The translations under genes and the position numbers were made by a program. A stretch of 7,729 nt of DNA from JBFKOL01 sp041628815 (lineage in GTDB: Bacteria > Bacteroidota > Bacteroidia > Chitinophagales > Saprospiraceae): NCBI GenBank assembly GCA_041628815.1, contig JBFKOL010000198.1:1-7729 (forward strand). Reading direction: 5' to 3'. Positions 1 through 5,644 of the stretch are shown one piece after another. The notes under the pieces were generated by a model. The model was given only the letters and a program-made list of their open reading frames with translations. It did no database searches and had not been told where the DNA came from. Position 1 is the first letter of the stretch, and every line of letters starts with the position of its first letter.

Positions 1-1202
1 GCCTTGATATGATTGCAAGGGTGAAGAGGATGGCTGCAGACCATCACCAGCATACGGCCCATCTGAGCATCCTTGAACTCGAAAAACGTATCGAAGCCAC
101 TTACATCACCGGGTCGATGTATCCCAAAGCCAAAGAACTGAGAGATGAAGCTCATCAGCTTATCCAGACGCTTACGATCAACCACCAATTATCGAATCTC
201 TCCCTTAGCCTTTATGGGCTCTACCTTCAATACGGTTATGTTAAAGACGACCGGGACTTTAATTTTGTAACCGACTACTTCAAAGACAGGTTGCCATCCG
301 CCAGGATTGAAGAACTGGACTTTTACGGTAAGTTGTACTACCACCAGTCCCACGTGTGGTACTACAATATGGCACAGGACTTCGCCAACAATTACAAGCA
401 TGCCCAGCGTTGGGTAGACCTCTATCTGGACGAACCGAAATGGCAAGACCTGGAATTGACCCAGTACATCAAGGGCTTACACAATGTACTCAACGCGTTG
501 TTTATGGCCCAGAGGTACGACAAATTCGAGCCAGCATACGAAAAACTGCTGCTGCTGGGAAAGTCCAAGCTGCAAGCGATGAATGAAGATGAACTATCGG
601 TGTTCAGGCTGATTGAATACACCCATGGCATCAACCGGTACTTTTTGACCGGAGATTTTGACGAAGGGGTCCGGTATGTCAAAAAGATTGAGTCCTTCCT
701 GGAAGAAAACACATTCAACTGGGATTTAAACCGCATGTTGCTGTTCAATTACAAGATCGCCAGCGTGTATTTCTGCCATGGAGACCTGGGAAGTACCATA
801 TCCCTTTTGAACAACATAACCAACCAGGTATACCCTTCCTTCCGCGAAGACATCCAGTGTTTTGCCCGTATCCTCAATCTTATTGCTCATTTCGATCTGG
901 GTAATGAGGCCCTTGTCAACCATCAGATTAAATCTACCTACCGCTTTTTGTCACGAATGAAGCATATGCAAAAGGCCTTACGGGAAATCCTGGCCTTCTT
1001 ACGCAGGATCCCTTCCATAGCGGAGAAAGATCTGAAAAGTGAGTTTATCAAATTGAAAAATCGCCTTATTAAGATCCGCGAGGAGAGATTTGAAAGGCGA
1101 CCGTTTCTCTACCTCGACATCATCTCCTGGCTTGAAGGCAAAATAGAAGGGGTGCCTGTCAAACTGATCATACAGAGAAATATTGCTTCAAAAAGGGCAT
1201 AG
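1..1202 (+). CDS. Hypothetical helical (TPR-like) protein, 5'-partial
   Basis: The reading frame is open from the left edge of the window. The first ATG is at 9, but the frame continues upstream of it without a stop, so the true start probably lies outside the window; the visible part is about 397 residues, ending at TAG 1200-1202. The sequence is rich in Leu, Tyr, Phe, Lys and Glu and reads as successive amphipathic helix pairs. Examples are a segment with YGLYLQYGY near residue 70, AQRWVDLYL near 130, and LSVFRLIEYTHGINRYFL near 200, consistent with a TPR-like alpha-solenoid. There is no signal peptide or membrane segment in the visible part, so it is probably cytoplasmic. I recognise no catalytic motif. 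It resembles in style the long helical hypothetical proteins common in Bacteroidota, but that is an impression, not a search result. It lies just upstream of the aromatic operon, whose promoter begins 2 nt after its stop codon. No terminator is visible between them. Confidence 0.75.
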   Translation, partial: LDMIARVKRMAADHHQHTAHLSILELEKRIEATYITGSMYPKAKELRDEAHQLIQTLTINHQLSNLSLSLYGLYLQYGYVKDDRDFNFVTDYFKDRLPSARIEELDFYGKLYYHQSHVWYYNMAQDFANNYKHAQRWVDLYLDEPKWQDLELTQYIKGLHNVLNALFMAQRYDKFEPAYEKLLLLGKSKLQAMNEDELSVFRLIEYTHGINRYFLTGDFDEGVRYVKKIESFLEENTFNWDLNRMLLFNYKIASVYFCHGDLGSTISLLNNITNQVYPSFREDIQCFARILNLIAHFDLGNEALVNHQIKSTYRFLSRMKHMQKALREILAFLRRIPSIAEKDLKSEFIKLKNRLIKIREERFERRPFLYLDIISWLEGKIEGVPVKLIIQRNIASKRA

Positions 1203-1205
1203 GTT

Positions 1206-1235
1206 TTGATTTGTAATAAATAGAACATAGATTTG
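1206..1235 (+). promoter_or_regulatory. Bacteroidota-type promoter for the aromatic operon leader
   Basis: TAGATTTG at 1228-1235 is an exact match to the Bacteroidota -7 element TAnnTTTG. TTG at 1206-1208 (within TTTTG 1204-1208) can serve as the -33 element, with a 19-nt spacer that falls in the accepted 17-23 nt range. The promoter sits directly after the stop codon of the preceding gene. Transcription would be expected to start a few bases downstream of 1235, around 1240-1243, almost on the leader-peptide ATG at 1242. Promoter function is inferred from the consensus only. Confidence 0.6.
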
Positions 1236-1241
1236 TCTGCA

Positions 1242-1307
1242 ATGAATATTGCTAAGACATATCGTGGTTCTTTTTATTTCTACTTTTTTTATCCCAAAGA
1301 GGAGTAG
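1242..1307 (+). CDS. Phe/Tyr attenuator leader peptide (21 aa)
   Basis: This short ORF runs from ATG 1242 to TAG 1305-1307 and encodes 21 residues. Residues 11-17 read FYFYFFY, encoded by ttt tat ttc tac ttt ttt tat at 1272-1292. Together with Tyr7, 8 of 21 residues are Phe or Tyr. It lies immediately upstream of an operon making Phe and Tyr and is followed by alternative hairpins and a terminator, as in the classical leader peptides of E. coli trp, his, thr and pheA. The peptide itself probably has no function; the ribosome's progress through it is the signal. The last aromatic codon lies 11 nt before the first base of the antiterminator arm (1304), and the stop codon lies inside that arm. 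A ribosome stalled on Phe/Tyr codons would therefore leave most or all of the arm free, while one at the stop codon would mask it. There is no Shine-Dalgarno sequence upstream. The predicted transcription start lies within a few nt of the ATG, so initiation may be leaderless. No other ATG-initiated reading frame here has comparable features. Confidence 0.85.
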   Translation: MNIAKTYRGSFYFYFFYPKEE

Positions 1308-1309
1308 GA
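1278..1309 (+). promoter_or_regulatory. Attenuator pause/protector hairpin (1:2)
   Basis: Bases 1278-1290 can pair with 1297-1309, giving about 13 base pairs, of which four are G-U, around a 6-nt loop at 1291-1296. The helix covers most of the Phe/Tyr codon run and sequesters the first half of the antiterminator arm. This matches the 1:2 pause structure of classical attenuators, which lets the terminator form when the leader is not translated. The many G-U and A-U pairs make it the weakest of the three hairpins. Found by hand pairing; no energy calculation was done. Confidence 0.5.
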
Positions 1310-1349
1310 CTTTTTTGAGCTGTCGATGACAATATATAAGGAGTCCTAC
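1304..1349 (+). promoter_or_regulatory. Antiterminator hairpin (2:3)
   Basis: GTAGGACT at 1304-1311 is the exact reverse complement of AGTCCTAC at 1342-1349. The helix extends inwards through 1312-1315 with 1338-1341 (two G-U, two A-U pairs), giving about 12 pairs around a 22-nt loop at 1316-1337. The 3' arm contains the whole 5' arm of the terminator stem (1340-1348), so the two structures exclude each other. The 5' arm starts at the leader-peptide stop codon, exactly where a terminating ribosome would cover it. Confidence 0.75.
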
Positions 1350-1368
1350 CGGTAGGGCTCCTTTTTTT
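1340..1368 (+). terminator. Rho-independent attenuator terminator (3:4) upstream of pheA
   Basis: GGAGTCCTA at 1340-1348 pairs with TAGGGCTCC at 1353-1361, giving nine pairs with one G-U around a CCGG tetraloop. It is followed at once by seven T residues at 1362-1368. This is a strong intrinsic terminator on the + strand, and it stands only 10 nt before the pheA start codon. It must therefore be read through for the operon to be expressed. Its 5' arm is shared with the antiterminator hairpin at 1304-1349. The hairpin ends 17 nt before the pheA ATG and might also hinder ribosome loading. Confidence 0.85.
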
Positions 1369-1378
1369 ATTAGAACCT

Positions 1379-2239
1379 ATGAGGAGAAAAACAAAACTGG
1401 TGATCCAGGGAATAGAAGGAAGCTTTCATGACGAAGCTTCTCGCAAATTCTTTGGTGGCAATCGCATAGAGATCATTCCGGCTCGCAGCTTCAATGACTT
1501 GGCCAAGGCATTAAACTCAGATCACTCCATCAACTACGGGGTGATGGCCATAGAAAACTCTATAGCCGGAAGCATTCTCCAGAACTATAAGCTGCTCAGA
1601 GAAAATTCCTTTTGGATATCGGGAGAAGTTTATCTCCGCATCAATCATCACCTCATGGCCCTGCCTGGTCAAAGTCTTGAGGATATTACCGAAGTGCGCT
1701 CACATCCTATGGCCATCTATCAATGCCTTGATTTTTTGGATGCGCACGAGCATATCAAAATTATCGAGTCCGAGGATACGGCACATTCTGCCAAGGAAAT
1801 AGCTCAAAAGAACCTGCAAGGAATAGCTGCCATCGGCAGCAGGCTTGCCGCAGAAATCTATGGTCTTCATGTGATCCGAGAAGACATAGAGACTTCCAAG
1901 GTCAACTATACCAGATTTGCAGTGGTTTCTCGCGAAGACCAATATAGCTCCTTGGGAAATTCGGACAAGGCCTCCATTTATCTGCGGGTGTCACATCGTT
2001 ATGGGAGCCTGCTGAAGGTACTTGAAAAGATTGCCGAACATGCCATCAACATCAGTAAACTTCAGTCGTTTCCAGTCCTGGGTGAGTTCAACACCTACTA
2101 TTTTCACCTGGATCTAGAGTTTGATCACATTTCACAATACGAAAACTGTATGGACGATGTAAGAAAGGTGTCCACGCATCTCGACGAACTGGGTGTTTAC
2201 AAAAAAGCCACCATTTATGATCATCAATCCATCGAATAG
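1379..2239 (+). CDS. pheA: Prephenate dehydratase with C-terminal ACT domain
   Basis: This 286-residue protein has the usual length of a monofunctional prephenate dehydratase. It decarboxylates and dehydrates prephenate to phenylpyruvate, the last step before transamination to Phe. The catalytic domain (about 1-190) shows GIEGSFHDEA at 11-20, the MAIENSIAGS segment at 56-65, RSHPMAIYQC near 107-116 and the signature TRF at 178-180, whose Thr is essential in the family. An ACT domain follows (about 198-280). The Phe-binding motif ESRP is replaced by QSFP at 229-232, and the GALV region reads YGSLL. There is no chorismate mutase domain; that activity is fused to the last gene of the operon. The ATG at 1379 gives a natural family N-terminus. 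No Shine-Dalgarno sequence is visible: the only AAGGAG (1338-1343) lies in the terminator stem, too far upstream. Expression is very likely controlled by the Phe/Tyr attenuator immediately upstream. Confidence 0.95.
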   Translation: MRRKTKLVIQGIEGSFHDEASRKFFGGNRIEIIPARSFNDLAKALNSDHSINYGVMAIENSIAGSILQNYKLLRENSFWISGEVYLRINHHLMALPGQSLEDITEVRSHPMAIYQCLDFLDAHEHIKIIESEDTAHSAKEIAQKNLQGIAAIGSRLAAEIYGLHVIREDIETSKVNYTRFAVVSREDQYSSLGNSDKASIYLRVSHRYGSLLKVLEKIAEHAINISKLQSFPVLGEFNTYYFHLDLEFDHISQYENCMDDVRKVSTHLDELGVYKKATIYDHQSIE

Positions 2240-3395
2240 AATAGAAGACATCAAGACTTATTATTTCGCGATCAAGCTTGCCGAGATCACCGAAATGAAC
2301 AAGAATGGCCAGGAAGTCATCAACCTGGGTATTGGCAGCCCTGACTTATCCCCTCCGGATGGCGTGATCGACGCATTGGTGGAAAGTGCTCGTAATCCCG
2401 GAGCCAACAAATACCAGTCCTATCGCGGCCTCCCCGAGCTGCGGGCCGCATTTTCGCACCACTACGAAAAAGAATTGGGTGTGAAGATAGATGCGCAAGG
2501 TGAGGTTTTACCGCTCATAGGCTCTAAGGAAGGAATCATGCACATTGCCATGTCTTTTCTCAACCCCGGCGATGAAGTCCTTGTACCCGATCCGGGTTAC
2601 CCTGCTTATGCAGCCACTGCCAGGATTGCCGGCGCAATGGTCAGAAACTATCAATGCACCGAATCCACGGACTGGCTGCCTGATCTTCAATCACTTGAAA
2701 CGGAGGATTTAACAAAAGTGAAGATCATGTGGATCAATTATCCCATGATGCCAACAGGAGCCAGGTGCAGCCTTCACGGATTTGAGCAGATGGTGGCCTT
2801 TGCAAGAAAGTATGGCATATTGCTATGCCATGACAATCCGTACAATCTCATCCTGAATCCTGAACCCATGTCTGTTTTCAACGTGGACGGGGCTCTGGAT
2901 TGCTGTCTTGAATTATGCAGTCTCAGTAAGTGCTACAATATGGCGGGATGGCGCGTTGGAGCAGTCTTGGGCCGAAAGGATTACCTGGACGCAATATTGA
3001 AGTTTAAGAGCAACATGGACTCCGGCATGTATCGCCCGATCCAGGAAGCAGCCGTTCAGGCTTTGTCTTATGGAAGTGAATGGTACACCGAGCTGAATCG
3101 AATATACGGAAGACGTCGTGAAATGGTCTGGCAGCTGTTCGATATGTTGAATTGCACCTACGATCGCGATACAGCCGGTCTTTTTGTTTGGGCTAAGGTG
3201 CCTGATTACATAGCAGATGTAAGAGCATTTGCTGACGAAATACTTTATGAAGCAAGGGTCTTTATTACCCCGGGTTTCATTTTTGGCAGTAATGGAGAAA
3301 GGTACCTGAGGGCTTCATTGTGCAATACAGAAAAAGTACTTGACGAAGCCATAAGAAAAATTGACCAATTCATATTAAAACCCATCGCAAAATGA
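2217..3395 (+). CDS. Class I/II PLP-dependent aminotransferase, probable aromatic aminotransferase
   Basis: This fold-type I aminotransferase is 392 residues long from the chosen ATG. Visible motifs are a substrate-arm start with LGIGSPDLSPP, the phosphate-site segment GSKEG, the pair Asp206/Tyr209 in HDNPYN, the Schiff-base lysine Lys238 in SLSKCYNMAGWR, and the carboxylate-binding Arg365 in YLRASLCN. In the usual NYPxNPTG segment the sequence reads NYPMMPTG, so Met178 replaces the Asn that normally contacts the PLP ring hydroxyl. A GTG at 2193 would extend the protein by eight residues (MFTKKPPF). I prefer ATG 2217 because MIINPSNRIEDIKTYYF is a natural N-terminus, and the 23-nt overlap with pheA is compatible with translational coupling. 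Lying between pheA and tyrA, it probably transaminates phenylpyruvate and 4-hydroxyphenylpyruvate to Phe and Tyr. That specificity is inferred from context; annotation pipelines may call it aspartate or LL-diaminopimelate aminotransferase. Confidence 0.9.
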   Translation: MIINPSNRIEDIKTYYFAIKLAEITEMNKNGQEVINLGIGSPDLSPPDGVIDALVESARNPGANKYQSYRGLPELRAAFSHHYEKELGVKIDAQGEVLPLIGSKEGIMHIAMSFLNPGDEVLVPDPGYPAYAATARIAGAMVRNYQCTESTDWLPDLQSLETEDLTKVKIMWINYPMMPTGARCSLHGFEQMVAFARKYGILLCHDNPYNLILNPEPMSVFNVDGALDCCLELCSLSKCYNMAGWRVGAVLGRKDYLDAILKFKSNMDSGMYRPIQEAAVQALSYGSEWYTELNRIYGRRREMVWQLFDMLNCTYDRDTAGLFVWAKVPDYIADVRAFADEILYEARVFITPGFIFGSNGERYLRASLCNTEKVLDEAIRKIDQFILKPIAK

Positions 3396-4261
3396 TGAAA
3401 GCAGGAGTCATAGGCATCGGTCTGATTGGAGGCTCTATTGCCAGGGACCTCAGAGCCCTTGGAAACAAAGTATCCGGATACGACATTAATACAATGCATT
3501 GCGAGCAGGCATTGGATCTTAACGTGGTTGATGTCATCGAAACGCCAGATGAAATGGCCAGGAATTGTCAGGTGATCATCGTGGCTGTTCCCGTTAAGGC
3601 TACGGTGGCGGTTGTAATCGAACTGCTCGATAAAATTTCCTGGAAAACGACAATCCTTGATACTTGTTCTACCAAACAAACCATTTGTGATTCTTTGCGG
3701 CACCATCCCAAAAGAGGCAGATTTGTAGCCAGTCATCCTTTGGCAGGAACCGAATTTTCGGGCCCCAAGGCAGCCATTACTGGACTTTTTGCCGGCAAGA
3801 AAAACATCATATGCGAAGAGCACCTGTCGGACGAGGATGCGCTCGATGCGGCTTTTGAAGTGCTGGAAGCTGTAAAACTTCAGAATCTTTTCATGGACCC
3901 TGAAGCGCATGACCGTCACATGGCGTATGTGTCACACATTTCCCATGTGAGCTCATTCATGTTGGGTACCACAGTCCTCGACATCGAAGAGGACGAAAAA
4001 CAGATCCACAACCTGGCAAGCACCGGATTTGCGTCTACCGTTCGCCTGGCAAAGAGTTCGCCCGAGACATGGTCCAACATTTTCTTCGACAATGCGGAAA
4101 ATATTGTCACCGCCCTGGATTCCTATATCGAGCACCTACAAAAATTCAGAGATGCCATAGACAGAAAGGACGAAGGAGAAATGAAAAAAATGATGGTGCG
4201 AGCCAACGAGATCCGGCGCGTATTGAACGGAATGAAATACAACGCGATTAAATTGAGTTAG
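3392..4261 (+). CDS. tyrA: Prephenate dehydrogenase (TyrA type)
   Basis: This 289-residue protein oxidatively decarboxylates prephenate to 4-hydroxyphenylpyruvate in Tyr synthesis. The N-terminal Rossmann domain has GIGLIGGS near residues 7-14, and the second strand ends in GYD near residue 30, where the acidic residue indicates NAD rather than NADP. The HPLAGTEFSG signature begins at His115. SHISH has its His residues at 182 and 185, matching the catalytic region of the family. The C-terminal half is helical, as expected for the dimerisation domain, and there is no ACT or chorismate mutase domain. The ATG at 3392 overlaps the aminotransferase stop codon in the string ATGATGA, so translation is probably coupled. 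A second ATG at 3395 is equally possible and would shorten the protein by one residue. Arogenate as substrate cannot be excluded from sequence. Confidence 0.94.
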   Translation: MMKAGVIGIGLIGGSIARDLRALGNKVSGYDINTMHCEQALDLNVVDVIETPDEMARNCQVIIVAVPVKATVAVVIELLDKISWKTTILDTCSTKQTICDSLRHHPKRGRFVASHPLAGTEFSGPKAAITGLFAGKKNIICEEHLSDEDALDAAFEVLEAVKLQNLFMDPEAHDRHMAYVSHISHVSSFMLGTTVLDIEEDEKQIHNLASTGFASTVRLAKSSPETWSNIFFDNAENIVTALDSYIEHLQKFRDAIDRKDEGEMKKMMVRANEIRRVLNGMKYNAIKLS

Positions 4262-4285
4262 ACCTCACCAATAGAATAAACAGAT

Positions 4286-5377
4286 ATGACAACCGAAGTA
4301 CTAAAACGAAAAAACCAGAAAAACTGGCTTACAAAAGAAAAAAGGCCTATTGTAATTGCCGGGCCTTGTAGTGCCGAAACGGAAGAGCAAGTCTATGAGA
4401 CCTGTCTAGGAATTGCCAAAACGGGGAAAGCAGATATCCTCAGAGCAGGAATCTGGAAACCCAGAACTCGGCCTGGCACCTTTGAAGGTATAGGCATTAA
4501 AGGACTGCCCTGGATGAGGCGGATGCAGGATGAAACGGGTATGCCGGTAACTGTTGAAGTAGCCAAGGCAGGTCATGTGGAAGCATGTCTGGAATTTGAA
4601 ATTGACATTCTATGGGTGGGTGCACGTACTTCAGTCAATCCCTTTGCCGTTCAGGAGATTGCAGAAGCAGTTAGAGGCGTTGACATTCCCATCCTCGTGA
4701 AAAACCCGATCAACCCGGACCTCGCCCTGTGGCTCGGTGCAGTAGAACGATTTGAAAGGGTCGGTATCAAGGAGGTCGGTGTTATTCACCGAGGTTTTTC
4801 CAATACAACCGAAAAGGTTTATCGCAACAGGCCTCAGTGGCAAATGGCCATAGATTTCATGACGCACCGGCCTGAAATTCCGATCATCTGTGATCCCAGC
4901 CATATCTGCGGTAACAGGCACATGCTTAAAGCCGTTTCACAAAAGGCTATGGACCTGAATTACGACGGCCTAATGATAGAGACACATCGCGATCCCGACA
5001 ACGCATGGAGTGACGCCAAACAGCAAATTACACCCGAAGTTTTTGGCGCAATGATCACCGAACTGGTTTTAAGGCACAACCGTGAAGACGACGAACTCAG
5101 CCAGAAGAGTCTTGAGTTTTTGCGACACGAGATCAGCGAAATCGATGAGGACCTAATGAATCTGCTGGGCCAACGCATGAAGGTGGCACGTCAGATCGGT
5201 GAGTACAAAAAGAAAAATGACATGACCATTCTGCAACCAAAGCGCTGGAATGAAATCTTGGACTATGCCCATGCCAAGGGTAACGAAAACCAGCTGAGCA
5301 AAGAGTTTGTCACACGGTTTCTCAGGGCCATCCATGACGAAAGCATAGATCAGCAGGAGAAAATCATGTTTGAATAG
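4286..5377 (+). CDS. aroF: Bifunctional DAHP synthase (type I-beta) / chorismate mutase type II
   Basis: The 363-residue protein has two domains. Residues about 15-265 are a 3-deoxy-7-phosphoheptulonate synthase of the KDPS-like I-beta class, which condenses PEP and erythrose 4-phosphate at the entry to the shikimate pathway. It shows GPCSAE with metal-ligand Cys28, the PEP/phosphate-binding KPRTRP at 58-63, VKNP, and CDPSH at 202-206. Residues about 275-355 are an AroQ-type helical chorismate mutase, with LRHEISEIDEDL, a following conserved Arg, and IGEYKKKN, converting chorismate to prephenate. In relatives of this fusion, prephenate produced at the mutase domain can feed back on the synthase domain. 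No feedback-binding ACT domain is present. It begins 24 nt after tyrA as the last gene of the operon, and supplies the prephenate used by pheA and tyrA. No Shine-Dalgarno sequence is visible. The symbol is by family convention. Confidence 0.94.
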   Translation: MTTEVLKRKNQKNWLTKEKRPIVIAGPCSAETEEQVYETCLGIAKTGKADILRAGIWKPRTRPGTFEGIGIKGLPWMRRMQDETGMPVTVEVAKAGHVEACLEFEIDILWVGARTSVNPFAVQEIAEAVRGVDIPILVKNPINPDLALWLGAVERFERVGIKEVGVIHRGFSNTTEKVYRNRPQWQMAIDFMTHRPEIPIICDPSHICGNRHMLKAVSQKAMDLNYDGLMIETHRDPDNAWSDAKQQITPEVFGAMITELVLRHNREDDELSQKSLEFLRHEISEIDEDLMNLLGQRMKVARQIGEYKKKNDMTILQPKRWNEILDYAHAKGNENQLSKEFVTRFLRAIHDESIDQQEKIMFE

Positions 5378-5379
5378 TT

Positions 5380-5405
5380 ACAGGTGTGATTTGCAAACCT
5401 GTTTT
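5380..5405 (+). terminator. Weak candidate terminator after the aromatic operon
   Basis: ACAGGT at 5380-5385 pairs with ACCTGT at 5397-5402 around an 11-nt loop, followed by TTTT ending at 5405. It starts 2 nt after the stop codon of the DAHP synthase/chorismate mutase gene, the expected place for an operon terminator. The six-pair stem, large loop and short T tract make it a weak one. Confidence 0.4.
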
Positions 5406-5463
5406 AAACATGGGGACGCAATCTATGAGCAAAAATCCGTTCTCGATCGGGAATTTAACAGCA

Positions 5464-5524
5464 GTGAAGATTGGATTTTTTGGTCACTTTCGACCAATAC
5501 CTGACATGACTCAATCTTTGTCAC
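5464..5524. repeat. Nested inverted repeat, possible structured RNA
   Basis: GTGAAGATTG at 5464-5473 pairs with CAATCT at 5512-5517 and TCAC at 5521-5524, giving ten pairs with one 3-nt bulge. Inside it, TTGGTC at 5480-5485 pairs with GACCAA at 5492-5497 around a 6-nt loop. The arrangement could be drawn on either strand and no associated gene is evident. Found by hand pairing and possibly fortuitous. Confidence 0.3.
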
Positions 5525-5597
5525 CACCAAACAATATTTGGGAAGAATGGTGAGCGGGAGGACAAACCGGTGAGTTTCTAACCGTGGTACGCGTTTG

Positions 5598-5621
5598 GCC
5601 TAGTTCACCCAGGCTTTTTTT
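5598..5621 (+). terminator. Low-confidence + strand terminator
   Basis: GCCT at 5598-5601 pairs with AGGC at 5611-5614 around a 9-nt loop, and seven T residues follow at 5615-5621. The T tract is good but the stem is only four pairs, so this is at best a backup terminator for the aromatic operon, about 220 nt after its last gene. Confidence 0.3.
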
Positions 5622-5643
5622 CCTTACCCCTGAAGGGTAAAGG
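5622..5643. repeat. Inverted repeat next to the glyS stop codon
   Basis: CCTTACCCC at 5622-5630 pairs with GGGTAAAGG at 5635-5643, apart from a single bulged base. It sits immediately downstream of the glyS stop codon on the - strand. For glyS transcripts the stem is followed by seven A residues, not U, so it is not a standard intrinsic terminator; it could still stabilise the 3' end of the mRNA. No better glyS terminator is visible. Confidence 0.4.
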
Positions 5644-5644
5644 T

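Larger units (their letters stand above)
5378..5644. other. Convergent intergenic region with inverted repeats
   Basis: This 267-nt region separates two convergent genes. It holds the weak terminator at 5380-5405, a nested inverted repeat at 5464-5524, a short GC stem followed by a T tract at 5598-5621, and a nine-pair inverted repeat at 5622-5643. One unsupported 47-codon ORF runs from 5410 to 5553. I see no tRNA, rRNA, CRISPR or mobile element in it. Confidence 0.6.

Noticed and set aside
1338..1343. AAGGAG as a Shine-Dalgarno sequence for pheA
   Set aside because: It is 35 nt from the pheA ATG, too far, and forms part of the terminator and antiterminator stems.
1326..1355. Second mini-ORF (nine codons, ATG 1326 to TAG) inside the attenuator
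   Set aside because: It lies in the antiterminator loop and terminator stem, has no start signal of its own and only two Tyr codons; the aromatic-rich ORF at 1242 explains the region better.
2193..2216. GTG start for the aminotransferase
   Set aside because: It would deepen the overlap with pheA and add eight residues without family character; ATG 2217 gives a natural N-terminus.
3245..3919. 224-codon - strand ORF opposite the aminotransferase/tyrA junction
   Set aside because: It is antisense to two well-supported conserved genes and shows no recognisable domain; a shadow frame.
5410..5553. 47-codon + strand ORF in the convergent intergenic region
   Set aside because: No recognised family, no start signal, and it runs through the nested inverted repeat; an ORF of this size is expected by chance.
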